Assembly: GCA_963847145.1 (NCBI GenBank)
Contig: CAWJYN010000004.1
Location: 434,001 to 498,000, forward strand
From: JABFRJ01 sp963847145
GTDB taxonomy: Bacteria; Pseudomonadota; Alphaproteobacteria; Rhizobiales; Hyphomicrobiaceae
Direction of reading: 5' to 3'
Length of the DNA stretch: 64,000 nt
The notes beneath the pieces are model-generated. The model made no database searches. It was not told where the DNA came from and saw nothing but the letters and a program-made list of their open reading frames with translations. The translations under genes were made by a program, and so were the position numbers. Positions 45,461 to 55,658 of the stretch are shown in pieces. The first letter of the stretch is position 1. Each line of letters begins with the position of its first letter.

Positions 45461-46654
45461 ATGCAGAAGTCCGTTGCGGAGACGGTCAACCCAGGGCGGA
45501 CGGCAGCGCAGCCGTCGCCGCCACCCGTCGGCGTCATGCGCCGCCGGCAATTGGTCGCCGTAGGCTTGCTCGCGGCTGCGCTGACGCTGGCATATCTGTT
45601 TGCCAACTGGTGGACCATCGGCCGTTTCCAGATCACCACAGATGATGCCTACGTGACGGCGCGCGCGGCCACGCTGGCGCCCAAGGTGGCTGGCTACGTG
45701 GCCGAAATCACAGTGGCCGACAACGCCCAGGTCAAAGCCGGCGATCTCATCGTGCGCATCGATCCGGGCGACTACCGGTTGGCGGTCCGCGCCGCGCGCG
45801 ACACAGCCGACACGCAGCGTGCCATCATCGCGCGCATCGGCAAGCAGACCACCGCACAACGGTCTTCCGTCGATCAGACGCAGGCGCAGTTGGCCGCCGC
45901 CAAAGCCGCCGCGTTGAAAGCGGCACAGGACATGAAGCGGCAGGCCGATCTGGCGGCGCGCAAGATCAACAGCGCCCAAGCGCTGGACGCGGCACAGTCG
46001 GCCCACGAGCAAGGCAAGGCGACTGTGACGGCAGCCGAAGCCGCGCTCGCCGCTGCCGCCGGCGCGGTCGGCGTGTTCGAGGCTCAGCAGCTCGAAGCGG
46101 AGAGCCAGCTGCGTCAGGCGGAAACGGCCGTCGTCAAAGCCGAGCGGGATCTGAGCTTCACCGAGGTGCGCGCGCCGTTTGATGGCGTGATCGGCAATCG
46201 CGGCATTCAAGTGGGCGACTATGTCCAGCCCGCACAGCGCCTCGCCAGCCTTGTGCCAGCCGATGCAATCTCTATCGACGCCAATTTCAAGGAAACACAG
46301 CTCGCGCGCCTGTCGCCGGGGCAGTGCGTGCGCATCACCATCGATGCCGACGCCGGCCGTGTGTTGGAAGGCGTTGTCGAAAGTCTTGCGCCAGCGTCCG
46401 GTTCGGTGTTCTCGCTGTTGCCGCCGGACAACGCCACCGGCAACTTCACCAAAATCGTGCAGCGGGTGCCAGTGCGCATCGCGTTGCCGCCGGACGCGCG
46501 CGATGCCGGCCTGCTGCGGCCGGGCATGAGCGTTGTGGTCAGCGTGAATACCTTGCCGGGCGTGGCGTGCACCACCCGGGCAGCGCAGCCCGGCGCCAAG
46601 CCGGCAGCAGCCGTGGCTTCCAGCGCGGCGGCCGCCGCGCCGCGCGCGCGCTGA
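45461..46654 (+). CDS. HlyD/EmrA-family membrane fusion protein
   Basis: A 397-residue periplasmic adaptor of a drug efflux pump. A membrane helix (about 30-50, LVAVGLLAAALTLAYLFANWW) is followed by DDAYVTARAATLAPKVAGYV (lipoyl half-motif), a long alpha-helical hairpin rich in Ala and Gln (about 110-220), the second lipoyl half (VRAPFDGVIGNRGIQVGDYV) and a beta-barrel domain. It is encoded 19 bases upstream of its DHA2 transporter. No regulator gene is adjacent. The start is ATG 45461; other ATGs at 45416 and 45536 are possible. Confidence 0.9.
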   Translation: MQKSVAETVNPGRTAAQPSPPPVGVMRRRQLVAVGLLAAALTLAYLFANWWTIGRFQITTDDAYVTARAATLAPKVAGYVAEITVADNAQVKAGDLIVRIDPGDYRLAVRAARDTADTQRAIIARIGKQTTAQRSSVDQTQAQLAAAKAAALKAAQDMKRQADLAARKINSAQALDAAQSAHEQGKATVTAAEAALAAAAGAVGVFEAQQLEAESQLRQAETAVVKAERDLSFTEVRAPFDGVIGNRGIQVGDYVQPAQRLASLVPADAISIDANFKETQLARLSPGQCVRITIDADAGRVLEGVVESLAPASGSVFSLLPPDNATGNFTKIVQRVPVRIALPPDARDAGLLRPGMSVVVSVNTLPGVACTTRAAQPGAKPAAAVASSAAAAAPRAR

Positions 46655-46673
46655 CGGAGGGCAGTAGCGTTTC

Positions 46674-48293
46674 ATGGCCTCGACCGCCGCCCCGCTGAAC
46701 GCGCCGATCCCGGCACCAATTTCGGCCCCAGTCTTAGCCATGACGCCCGACGGCCGCATCGTCTGGCGGCGCATGTTCGCCTTCCTGGCCATGATCCTCG
46801 GCATGTTCATGGCGATCCTGGATATCCAGATCGTCTCGGCGTCACTGTCCGAACTTCAAGCGGGCTTGTCAGCCAGCGCCAGCGAAGTCACTTGGGTGCA
46901 AACGTCGTATCTGATCGCCGAAGTGATCATGATCCCGCTGTCTGGATTTCTGTCGCGCGCCTTCGGCACGCGCATTCTGTTCACCGGCGCTGCGGCCGGC
47001 TTTACATTTGCGAGCCTGATGTGCGGGTTTGCCACCAGCCTCGGTGAGATGGTGTTCTGGCGCGCAGTACAAGGTTTCATCGGCGGCGGCATGATCCCGA
47101 CGGTGTTTGCGTCCGCCTATCTGCTGTTCCCGCGAGATCGTCAGATCTACGTCAACCCGGTGATGGGCCTCATCATCACGCTGGCGCCGACCATCGGACC
47201 CAGCGTCGGGGGCTATGTGACCGACGCGCTGTCCTGGCATTGGCTGTTCTTCGTCAACATCGTACCTGGCATCTGCATCACGATTGCCTGCTATTTCCTC
47301 ATCGACTTCGACAAACCGGATTGGGCGTTACTCAAGCGCTGCGATTGGCTCGGTCTGTTCTCCATGGCCGGGTTTCTGGGGCCATTGGAATACGTGTTGG
47401 AAGAGGGCGCGCGCGACGACTGGTTCAACGACCAGACCATCGTCGTGTGCTCGGCTGTCTCCGCTGTGTCTGCAAGCATCTTCTTCTGGCGCGTGCTGAC
47501 GGCCACCGAACCCATCGTCGATATCCGCGCGTTCCGCATTCGCAATTTTGGTTTTGGTTGCCTGCTCTCATTTGCCGTCGGTATCGGCTTGTTCGGCTTA
47601 ACCTACCTCTATCCGCTGTATCTCGCCCAAGTGCGCGGCTACAGCGCGCTGATGATCGGGGAAGCCTTGTTCGTCACTGGGCTGACGATGTTTGTGTCAG
47701 CCCCCATCACCGGCCGCATGCTGGTCAAGATGGACCCCCGGATCATGATCGTGATCGGGTTTGTCTCATTTGGAGCCGGCACGTGGCTCATGAGCGGGCT
47801 GTCGCGCGACTGGGATTTCTGGGAGCTCGTCGCGCCGCAGATGCTGCGCGGCTTCGGCCTGATGGCGGCGATGGCGCCGATCAATTACTTGACCTTGGGC
47901 GCGTTACCCCCGGAGCGGCTCAAGAATGCCGCCAGCCTTTACAACCTCACGCGAACGCTGGGCGGCGCTGTCGGCCTTGCGCTCCTCACTACCATAATGA
48001 ATGCGCGCACGGATCTGCATCTGGCGCGCCTGCGCGATCACATCACGGCTGCACACCGGCCTTCCGTCGAATTGCTCGAACAGTTGACGCAGAAATTTGC
48101 GAGCTTCGGCACCGATGCACCGGCCATGGCGCTCAAGACACTGAACAGCATCGTGCACCGCCAGGGCTTGGTGCTGGCATTTGGTGACATCTTCCTGCTG
48201 CTGACGGGCATGTTCGTGCTGCTGATCCCCTGGACCTTCATCCTCAACCGCCCGCAGATCCCTGGGGTTGCGGCGAATAAAGATGCACATTGA
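46674..48293 (+). CDS. DHA2-family (EmrB/QacA) multidrug efflux transporter
   Basis: A 539-residue MFS carrier with 14 predicted helices that uses the proton gradient to export drugs, working with the preceding EmrA-like adaptor. Signatures include the helix-1 motif FMAILDIQIVSASLSELQ, VTWVQTSYLIAEVIMIPLSG (motif near helix 2) and the helix-5 antiporter motif MGLIITLAPTIGPSVGGYV. It is complete and ends at the palindromic element before ccmB. The substrate range is not predictable. Confidence 0.92.
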   Translation: MASTAAPLNAPIPAPISAPVLAMTPDGRIVWRRMFAFLAMILGMFMAILDIQIVSASLSELQAGLSASASEVTWVQTSYLIAEVIMIPLSGFLSRAFGTRILFTGAAAGFTFASLMCGFATSLGEMVFWRAVQGFIGGGMIPTVFASAYLLFPRDRQIYVNPVMGLIITLAPTIGPSVGGYVTDALSWHWLFFVNIVPGICITIACYFLIDFDKPDWALLKRCDWLGLFSMAGFLGPLEYVLEEGARDDWFNDQTIVVCSAVSAVSASIFFWRVLTATEPIVDIRAFRIRNFGFGCLLSFAVGIGLFGLTYLYPLYLAQVRGYSALMIGEALFVTGLTMFVSAPITGRMLVKMDPRIMIVIGFVSFGAGTWLMSGLSRDWDFWELVAPQMLRGFGLMAAMAPINYLTLGALPPERLKNAASLYNLTRTLGGAVGLALLTTIMNARTDLHLARLRDHITAAHRPSVELLEQLTQKFASFGTDAPAMALKTLNSIVHRQGLVLAFGDIFLLLTGMFVLLIPWTFILNRPQIPGVAANKDAH

Positions 48294-48311
48294 AGGCGAC
48301 GGATGTCGCTT

Positions 48312-48400
48312 CGTAGGTTGGGTCAAGCGTTTCAGCGCGACCCAACGTCTTCTGACGGAGCGAGCCCTGTTGGGTCGCGCTACGCTTGACCCAACCGACG
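48312..48400. repeat. Nested palindromic intergenic element, TTGGGTC type
   Basis: The outer arms GGTTGGGTCAAGCG (48316-48329) and CGCTTGACCCAACC (48383-48396) are perfectly complementary over 14 bases, with pairing extending at both ends with one mismatch. The inner arms AGCGCGACCCAAC (48334-48346) and GTTGGGTCGCGCT (48369-48381) are perfect over 13. It fills the gap between convergent emrB-like and ccmB genes and belongs to the same general class as the elements near 15.2 and 58 kb. Confidence 0.8.
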
Positions 48401-48402
48401 TT

Positions 48403-49068
48403 TTACGTCCCGCCCGTTACCCGCAGGGCTGCCGCTGCGGCGAAGGGTGCGAGCACGAGACTGACCAGCGAGATCGCCGCCAGCATCAACAGCGCTTGCG
48501 CGGTTGCGCCGGACGCGGGGTCAAGTACAGCTACGCCATAGATCAACGTCGGTACGTAGAGCGGCAACACCAGCAGCGAGATCAGCAGCCCACCCTTGCG
48601 CGCAACCAACGTCAGCGCGGCACCAATCGCTCCGATCGCGCTGAGCGCCGGTGCGCCGAGCAGCATCGACGCCACGAGCTTGCCGTTGGCCTCGGGCGCC
48701 AGATTGAGCAATACGCCGAGCACGGGTGCCGCGAGAATCAGCGGCAGTGCCGTGGTCAGCGCATGGGTGGCGAGCTTCACCAGCACGACCAGTTCCAACG
48801 GCACCGGTGCCGTCATCAGCACGGCCAGTGATCCATCCTGATAGTCGGCCTCAAACATGCGGCCGAGCGACAGCAGCGCCGAGAGCAACAGCGCAATCCA
48901 CAGCGCGCCAGGCGCAATCCGCGCGAGCAACGACGCGTCCGGGCCAAGCCCTAGCGGCAACAGGCTGACCACCATCAGATAGAAGCCCAACGCCGTGCCA
49001 AGCGCGCTGGCATCGCGCATCGCCAGCGTCATTTCGCGCCGCAACAGGGCTGCCAGCGTTGCCCTCAT
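48403..49068 (-). CDS. ccmB: Heme exporter subunit CcmB
   Basis: A 221-residue integral membrane protein with six helices (LGFYLMVVSLLPLGLG first), permease of the CcmABC complex used in cytochrome c maturation. It has the family features FEADYQDGSLAVLMTAPVPLELVVLVK and the glycine/alanine-rich later helices. It overlaps the upstream ccmA stop by four bases. The next genes expected, ccmC, ccmD and ccmG, do not follow; a palindromic repeat and the emrAB-like genes lie there instead. Confidence 0.93.
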   Translation of the reverse strand: MRATLAALLRREMTLAMRDASALGTALGFYLMVVSLLPLGLGPDASLLARIAPGALWIALLLSALLSLGRMFEADYQDGSLAVLMTAPVPLELVVLVKLATHALTTALPLILAAPVLGVLLNLAPEANGKLVASMLLGAPALSAIGAIGAALTLVARKGGLLISLLVLPLYVPTLIYGVAVLDPASGATAQALLMLAAISLVSLVLAPFAAAAALRVTGGT

Positions 49069-49700
49069 GCGCGCGGGCTCGCAAACGTATCCAGGTCCAG
49101 CGTTTCGAGCCCCTCGATGCCGAGGTCGAGATGAGTGGCGATCACGGCCAAGCCGCCATCATCGAGATGGGCGCGGATCATGTCGGCCACGAGAACGCAC
49201 GATGCGTGGTCGAGCGCGGCAGTCGGCTCATCGAGCAGCCAAAGTGGCCGGGGCGCGACCAGGATGCGCGCCAGCGCCAACCGCCGCTTGAGCCCGGTAG
49301 AGAGAAACCCGGCTGGTGTGTTGGCAAGCGCCGCCATGCCGAGCTGCTCCAACGCATCGGGGATCGTCAGCCCTGTCTCCCCGGCACCGAGAATGTCGCG
49401 CCAGTGAAGCAGTGTCTCGGTCGCGGTGAGTTCGGGCTTGAGCGCATTGGCGAATGAAACGAGGTGGCAGTGCTCGGCGATCGTCGCATCAGGGCCCAGG
49501 CCATCCAGCCGAACCGAACCCGACGCCGGCGGCATCAGGCCAGCCAGGGTCCGCAGCAGCGTGCTCTTGCCCGAGCCGTTATCACCCGTCACCACCAGCG
49601 CCCGGCCTTGCGCAACAGTCACGCTCAGCCCCTTGAACAAAACAAGATCGCCATAGCTTTGCCCCAGATCGTCGGCGACCAGCGTCATCGTCTCGGGCAT
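49065..49700 (-). CDS. ccmA: Heme exporter ATP-binding subunit CcmA
   Basis: A 211-residue ABC ATPase with Walker A GDNGSGKSTLL, the signature FLSTGLKRRLALARI and Walker B LWLLDEPTAAL. It hydrolyses ATP to drive release of heme-loaded CcmE from the CcmCDE complex during cytochrome c biogenesis. It is divergent from acnA, an arrangement common in alphaproteobacteria, and overlaps ccmB. An in-frame ATG at 49688 is an alternative start. Confidence 0.93.
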   Translation of the reverse strand: MPETMTLVADDLGQSYGDLVLFKGLSVTVAQGRALVVTGDNGSGKSTLLRTLAGLMPPASGSVRLDGLGPDATIAEHCHLVSFANALKPELTATETLLHWRDILGAGETGLTIPDALEQLGMAALANTPAGFLSTGLKRRLALARILVAPRPLWLLDEPTAALDHASCVLVADMIRAHLDDGGLAVIATHLDLGIEGLETLDLDTFASPRA

Positions 49701-49940
49701 GCGGTAGACTTTCTGCAGGGCCGGCGCTGCGGGAGATGATCGGAAACGTGAGACCAGACCCGCGAAAACCTCAGCCGTTTGGCGGCTAGCCTCCGGCCGG
49801 GCCGCCTACTATAAGGCCCACATAAGGTGATTTGCCAGGGTCGAATGCGGGTGCTGTCAGCGCACGCATCCCCGGCGATTGCCTGCACGTCATTCGCCCG
49901 CGGCTCCATGAGACGCGCACCCAGCCGGAGATCAGCGGTC

Positions 49941-52661
<2,721 letters not shown>

Positions 52662-52701
52662 GGGGCATCGAAGTGGCATTCTGAACGAAGGCGAGCACGA
52701 C

Positions 52702-52950
52702 ATGACCCAGCTTCAGATCATTCTACCAGCCACTCTGAGCGACTGGATTGATGCTCAAGTTCGTGCCGGACGGTACGTCGACGCGAGTGATTACCTGCGA
52801 GACCTCATCCGGCATGATCAAAATGCTGCCGACGAGCTGCTGCAAGCACTCGATGATGGTGCGGCAAGTGGTACTTCGGCTCGAACTCTTGAAGATGCAT
52901 GGCAATCTGCCAAGGCCCAATCCGCCAAGGCCAAGGCCGCAAATGGCTGA
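52702..52950 (+). CDS. parD: ParD-type ribbon-helix-helix antitoxin
   Basis: An 82-residue protein. MTQLQIILPATLSDWIDAQVRAGRYVDASDYLRDLIRHDQ gives the strand and two helices of a CopG/ParD dimer; the C-terminal part (ALDDGAASGTSARTLEDAWQSAK) wraps the toxin. It overlaps the toxin gene by 8 bases and lies 40 bases after acnA, so it may be read through from acnA as well as self-regulated. Confidence 0.88.
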   Translation: MTQLQIILPATLSDWIDAQVRAGRYVDASDYLRDLIRHDQNAADELLQALDDGAASGTSARTLEDAWQSAKAQSAKAKAANG

Positions 52951-53245
52951 GTACCGCCTTTCTAATCGGGCGATCCTCGATCTTGAGGACATTTTGACGT
53001 GGTCTATTGGAAAATTCGGGCTAGACCGCGCGGAGAGGTACAAAGACGATCTCGGGCGTTGCATGCAACGTCTCGCGGATGATCCGAGAATGGGTCGCAA
53101 AGTTAAAGGTTCTGACGTGTACCTGCGCCACAGCTGCGGTCAGCACGTGATCTTTTTCTTGCTCGACAGGGCAGAGGTGCTTGTCGTGCGCGTCTTGCAT
53201 TCGCGCCAGGATTTCACGCAGCACTTGCCACGAACACCGCGGTAG
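52943..53245 (+). CDS. parE: ParE/RelE-superfamily toxin
   Basis: A 100-residue toxin: MAEYRLSNRAILDLEDILTWSIGKFGLDRAERYKDDL, then RLADDPRMGRKVKG, YLRHSCGQHVIFFLL and VLHSRQDF, the usual ParE layout. ParE toxins poison DNA gyrase. ATG 52943 lies inside the antitoxin stop region, so translation is coupled. Its stop codon at 53243-53245 is immediately followed by the second copy of the acnA 3' end. Confidence 0.88.
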   Translation: MAEYRLSNRAILDLEDILTWSIGKFGLDRAERYKDDLGRCMQRLADDPRMGRKVKGSDVYLRHSCGQHVIFFLLDRAEVLVVRVLHSRQDFTQHLPRTPR

Positions 53246-53366
53246 CGGCATCACCAAAGACGTGCCGCTGATCAGCCGGATCGATACGGAAGGCGAAATC
53301 GCCAACTACCACCACGGCGGTATTTTGCAATACGTGCTGCGCAACCTCGCGGCGACGGCGGCGTGA
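53246..53366 (+). pseudogene. Diverged copy of the acnA 3' end (remnant)
   Basis: 121 bases encode the last 40 residues of aconitase (GITKDVPL ... QYVLRNLAATAA, TGA). They align without gaps to 52541-52661 with 13 differences, nine at third codon positions plus a silent Leu change, and only three amino-acid changes (Cys to Ser, Asp to Gly, Tyr to Asn). Such a pattern indicates descent from a functional acnA allele rather than decay after a local duplication. It marks the right border of the ParDE insertion. Confidence 0.85.
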
Positions 53367-53373
53367 GACACAG

Positions 53374-53484
53374 AGGGTGCAATAGGGTGCCCTTCGCACC
53401 GGAATTGCGCCGTTTTGCTGCCGTGGTGAATTGCAATTTTGCGCAAGCGGCGGCGCAATACGGCTGAAACGCTTTTTGCACCCT
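53374..53484. repeat. Intergenic inverted repeat, GGGTGCAA type
   Basis: Outer arms AGGGTGCAA (53374-53382) and TTGCACCCT (53476-53484) are perfect; internal blocks around ATTGCGCCG and GCGCAATACGG can pair further. It lies between the acnA remnant and the second molybdenum hydroxylase operon. No gene is seen between 53367 and 53603. Confidence 0.6.
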
Positions 53485-53603
53485 ACGGCAGTCTTCGCGC
53501 AGCCAACATGCAGCAGCCCCCATTGCACATTGCGGCCCGTTGTGGCGAACTCCGGTATTGACCTCGGGCCATACCGCCCGCTGCCCCCCTGAGGACGCTG
53601 CCT

Positions 53604-54473
53604 ATGCGATACGAAGCCCCGGAAACGATCGAGAAAGCGTGCCAACTGCTGGCCGCCGAGGCTGGCCAGGCCCGCATTCTGGCCGGCGGCACCGACCTGC
53701 TGGTGCAGATCAAGACCGACGTGCTCGATCCGCCGCTGATCATCGACATCAAGCGGATCGCCGAAATGCGCAAAATCACTGTCGACGCCAGTGGCTGCTG
53801 GATCGGTGCCGCCGTAACCGGCGCAGAACTGAAAGAGCATGCCGCCTTGCGCGCTGCCTGGCCCGGCGTGGTGGAAGCTGCCAACCTGATCGGCTCCACG
53901 CAGGTACAGGGCCGCGCCACCATGGGCGGCAACCTGTGCAATGGTTCGCCCGCCGCCGATAGTGTGCCAGCCCTGATTGCCGCCGGTGCCAAGGCGCTGA
54001 TTGTCGGCCCCAACGGGCGCCGTGACTTGCCGGTGGAGGACGTGATGATCGGCGTGCGCAAGCTGGCGCTCACCAAGGGAGAGATTGTCACCGGGTTCGT
54101 CCTGCCGCTGCGGCTCAAGCATGGTGGTGACGCATATCTGCGCTTCATCCCGCGCACGGAAATGGATATCGCCGTTGTAGGCTGCGGTGTGAGCGTGGTT
54201 CTCGATGCGGCAGGGGTCTGCACGGCTGCGCGCATGAGCCTCGGTGCCGTGGCTGAGCGCCCGTTGGTAGTGGACGCGTCAGTGTTGATCGGCACCAAGG
54301 TAGATGCAGCAGCGCTGGACAAACTTGCGGCAGCCGCAAGCGCTGCGTGCCGCCCCATCGACGACAAGCGCGGCACCAAGGAGTTCCGCGTCAAGGTGGC
54401 AGGTGTGCTGGCGCGCCGCACCGCCCAAATCGCGCTTGATCGTGCGCATGGCAAGACCGGCACGACGCACTAG
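53604..54473 (+). CDS. Molybdenum hydroxylase FAD-binding subunit (CoxM/CutM type)
   Basis: A 289-residue FAD-binding subunit. It has RILAGGTDLLVQIK near residue 25 (first FAD motif) and TQVQGRATMGGNLCNGSPAADSVPALIAAGA near residue 100 (second), then the CODH-C-like domain. Unlike the FAD subunit at 36826, it has no four-cysteine insertion. It heads an FAD / Fe-S / [toxin-antitoxin] / Mo gene order, resembling the M-S-L order of CO dehydrogenase operons. Substrate unknown. Confidence 0.9.
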   Translation: MRYEAPETIEKACQLLAAEAGQARILAGGTDLLVQIKTDVLDPPLIIDIKRIAEMRKITVDASGCWIGAAVTGAELKEHAALRAAWPGVVEAANLIGSTQVQGRATMGGNLCNGSPAADSVPALIAAGAKALIVGPNGRRDLPVEDVMIGVRKLALTKGEIVTGFVLPLRLKHGGDAYLRFIPRTEMDIAVVGCGVSVVLDAAGVCTAARMSLGAVAERPLVVDASVLIGTKVDAAALDKLAAAASAACRPIDDKRGTKEFRVKVAGVLARRTAQIALDRAHGKTGTTH

Positions 54474-54529
54474 GTGCGCGCTGCCAGATTTCGCGACCCG
54501 TTTTCACGAGACATAGGCCGAGGACATCC

Positions 54530-55015
54530 ATGGCAAAACATCACGTCCAAACCACCGTCAACGGCGATCCAATCGAGTTCCTGTGCGACACCAGCGAGAC
54601 ATTGCTCGATGTGTTGCGCAACCAGCTCAACATGACTGGCACCAAGGAAGGCTGCTCCACGGGCGACTGCGGGGCCTGCTCTGTCACCGTCGATGGCCGG
54701 CTGGTGTGTTCCTGTCTGATGCTCGGTGTCGAAGCGAACGGCAAGAAGGTTGGCACCATCGAGGGGCTGGCGCGCGGCGACAAACTGCATCCGCTCCAGC
54801 AGAAATTCCTGGAGCACGCAGCCTTGCAGTGCGGTGTGTGCACGCCGGGCTTCCTGGTGGCCGCCAAGTCGCTGCTCGAGGCGAACCCAGACCCGACTGA
54901 AACCGAAGTCCGCTACTACCTCGCCGGCAATCTCTGCCGCTGCACGGGCTACGACAAAATCGTCCGCGCCGTCATGGATGCGGCGAAGGATATGCGAGGC
55001 GGCAAAGCAGCGTGA
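54530..55015 (+). CDS. Molybdenum hydroxylase [2Fe-2S] subunit (CoxS/CutS type)
   Basis: A 161-residue iron-sulfur subunit with both [2Fe-2S] centres: the plant-ferredoxin-type cluster CSTGDCGACSVTVDG...C and the helical-domain cluster CGVCTPGF...CRCTGYDKIVRAV. It passes electrons from the molybdenum site to FAD. It is separated from its Mo subunit (55659) by a toxin-antitoxin pair; its stop codon overlaps a GTG of the antitoxin frame. Confidence 0.95.
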   Translation: MAKHHVQTTVNGDPIEFLCDTSETLLDVLRNQLNMTGTKEGCSTGDCGACSVTVDGRLVCSCLMLGVEANGKKVGTIEGLARGDKLHPLQQKFLEHAALQCGVCTPGFLVAAKSLLEANPDPTETEVRYYLAGNLCRCTGYDKIVRAVMDAAKDMRGGKAA

Positions 55016-55023
55016 GGTATACG

Positions 55024-55257
55024 ATGAGCGAACAGGTCAAAATATTGGCGGATGCTGCGGCTAAGCTCGATCTGGATGAGCAGATCGAGTTAGCAGAACG
55101 GATTATGGCCGGGCTGCCGCACGCGCCAGAGATCGAGCTCGCGTGGGCAGATGAGGCTGTTGATCGTCTTGCCGCGTATCAGAGGGGCGAGATGCAGGCC
55201 GAAGACGCCGATGTGGTTCTGGCCCGCATACGGGCAAAGCTTACAGCGCGGCACTAG
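55024..55257 (+). CDS. Addiction-module antitoxin component (within operon)
   Basis: A 77-residue acidic helical protein (MSEQVKILADAAAKLDLDEQIELAERIMAGLP ... WADEAVDRLAAYQRGEMQAEDADVVLARI). This is the pattern of the putative addiction-module component family, whose members pair with RelE/ParE toxins. GAGG lies six bases before ATG 55024. It touches the toxin gene by one base. It sits between the Fe-S and Mo subunit genes. Confidence 0.8.
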   Translation: MSEQVKILADAAAKLDLDEQIELAERIMAGLPHAPEIELAWADEAVDRLAAYQRGEMQAEDADVVLARIRAKLTARH

Positions 55258-55571
55258 TGAAACCAGTCCGGCTTTTGCCTTCTGCAACTGCTGAACTGAG
55301 CGAGGCGGCCGAGTGGTATGATAGCAAGTCGGCACAGACGGGCATTGCCTTTCTGCTCGAATACGAAGCCGCACAGAAATTGATGGCCGAACGTCCCGGC
55401 GCTTGGCATCCGATCAAATATGGCGTCCGAAAAATTCGTCTCAACCATTTTCCTCTCGGCCTCGTTTATAAGGAATTGGAGACGGAAATAGTCGTGCTGG
55501 CGATCGCTCACTCCAGTCGCCGCCCGACATACTGGCGCAAAAGGCTCAAGTTAATCGATGGTCAGTGTTGA
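55257..55571 (+). CDS. ParE/RelE-family toxin (within molybdenum hydroxylase operon)
   Basis: A 104-residue RelE/ParE-fold protein: VRLLPSATAELSEAAEWYDSKSAQTG, GVRKIRLNHFPLGLVYKEL, VVLAIAHSSRRPTYWRKRL. The C-terminal AHSSRRPxYW motif is usual in this toxin group. Translation starts at GTG 55257, which shares its first base with the antitoxin stop codon. The Mo subunit follows after 87 bases. Confidence 0.85.
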   Translation: MKPVRLLPSATAELSEAAEWYDSKSAQTGIAFLLEYEAAQKLMAERPGAWHPIKYGVRKIRLNHFPLGLVYKELETEIVVLAIAHSSRRPTYWRKRLKLIDGQC

Positions 55572-55658
55572 TGTTGCCGCTGAAGCGGTGCCGCCGATCT
55601 GGCCTAAATTTTAATGTGAATTCGCCTGCAGGCACGCTCGATCTAAAGGAAACTCATC

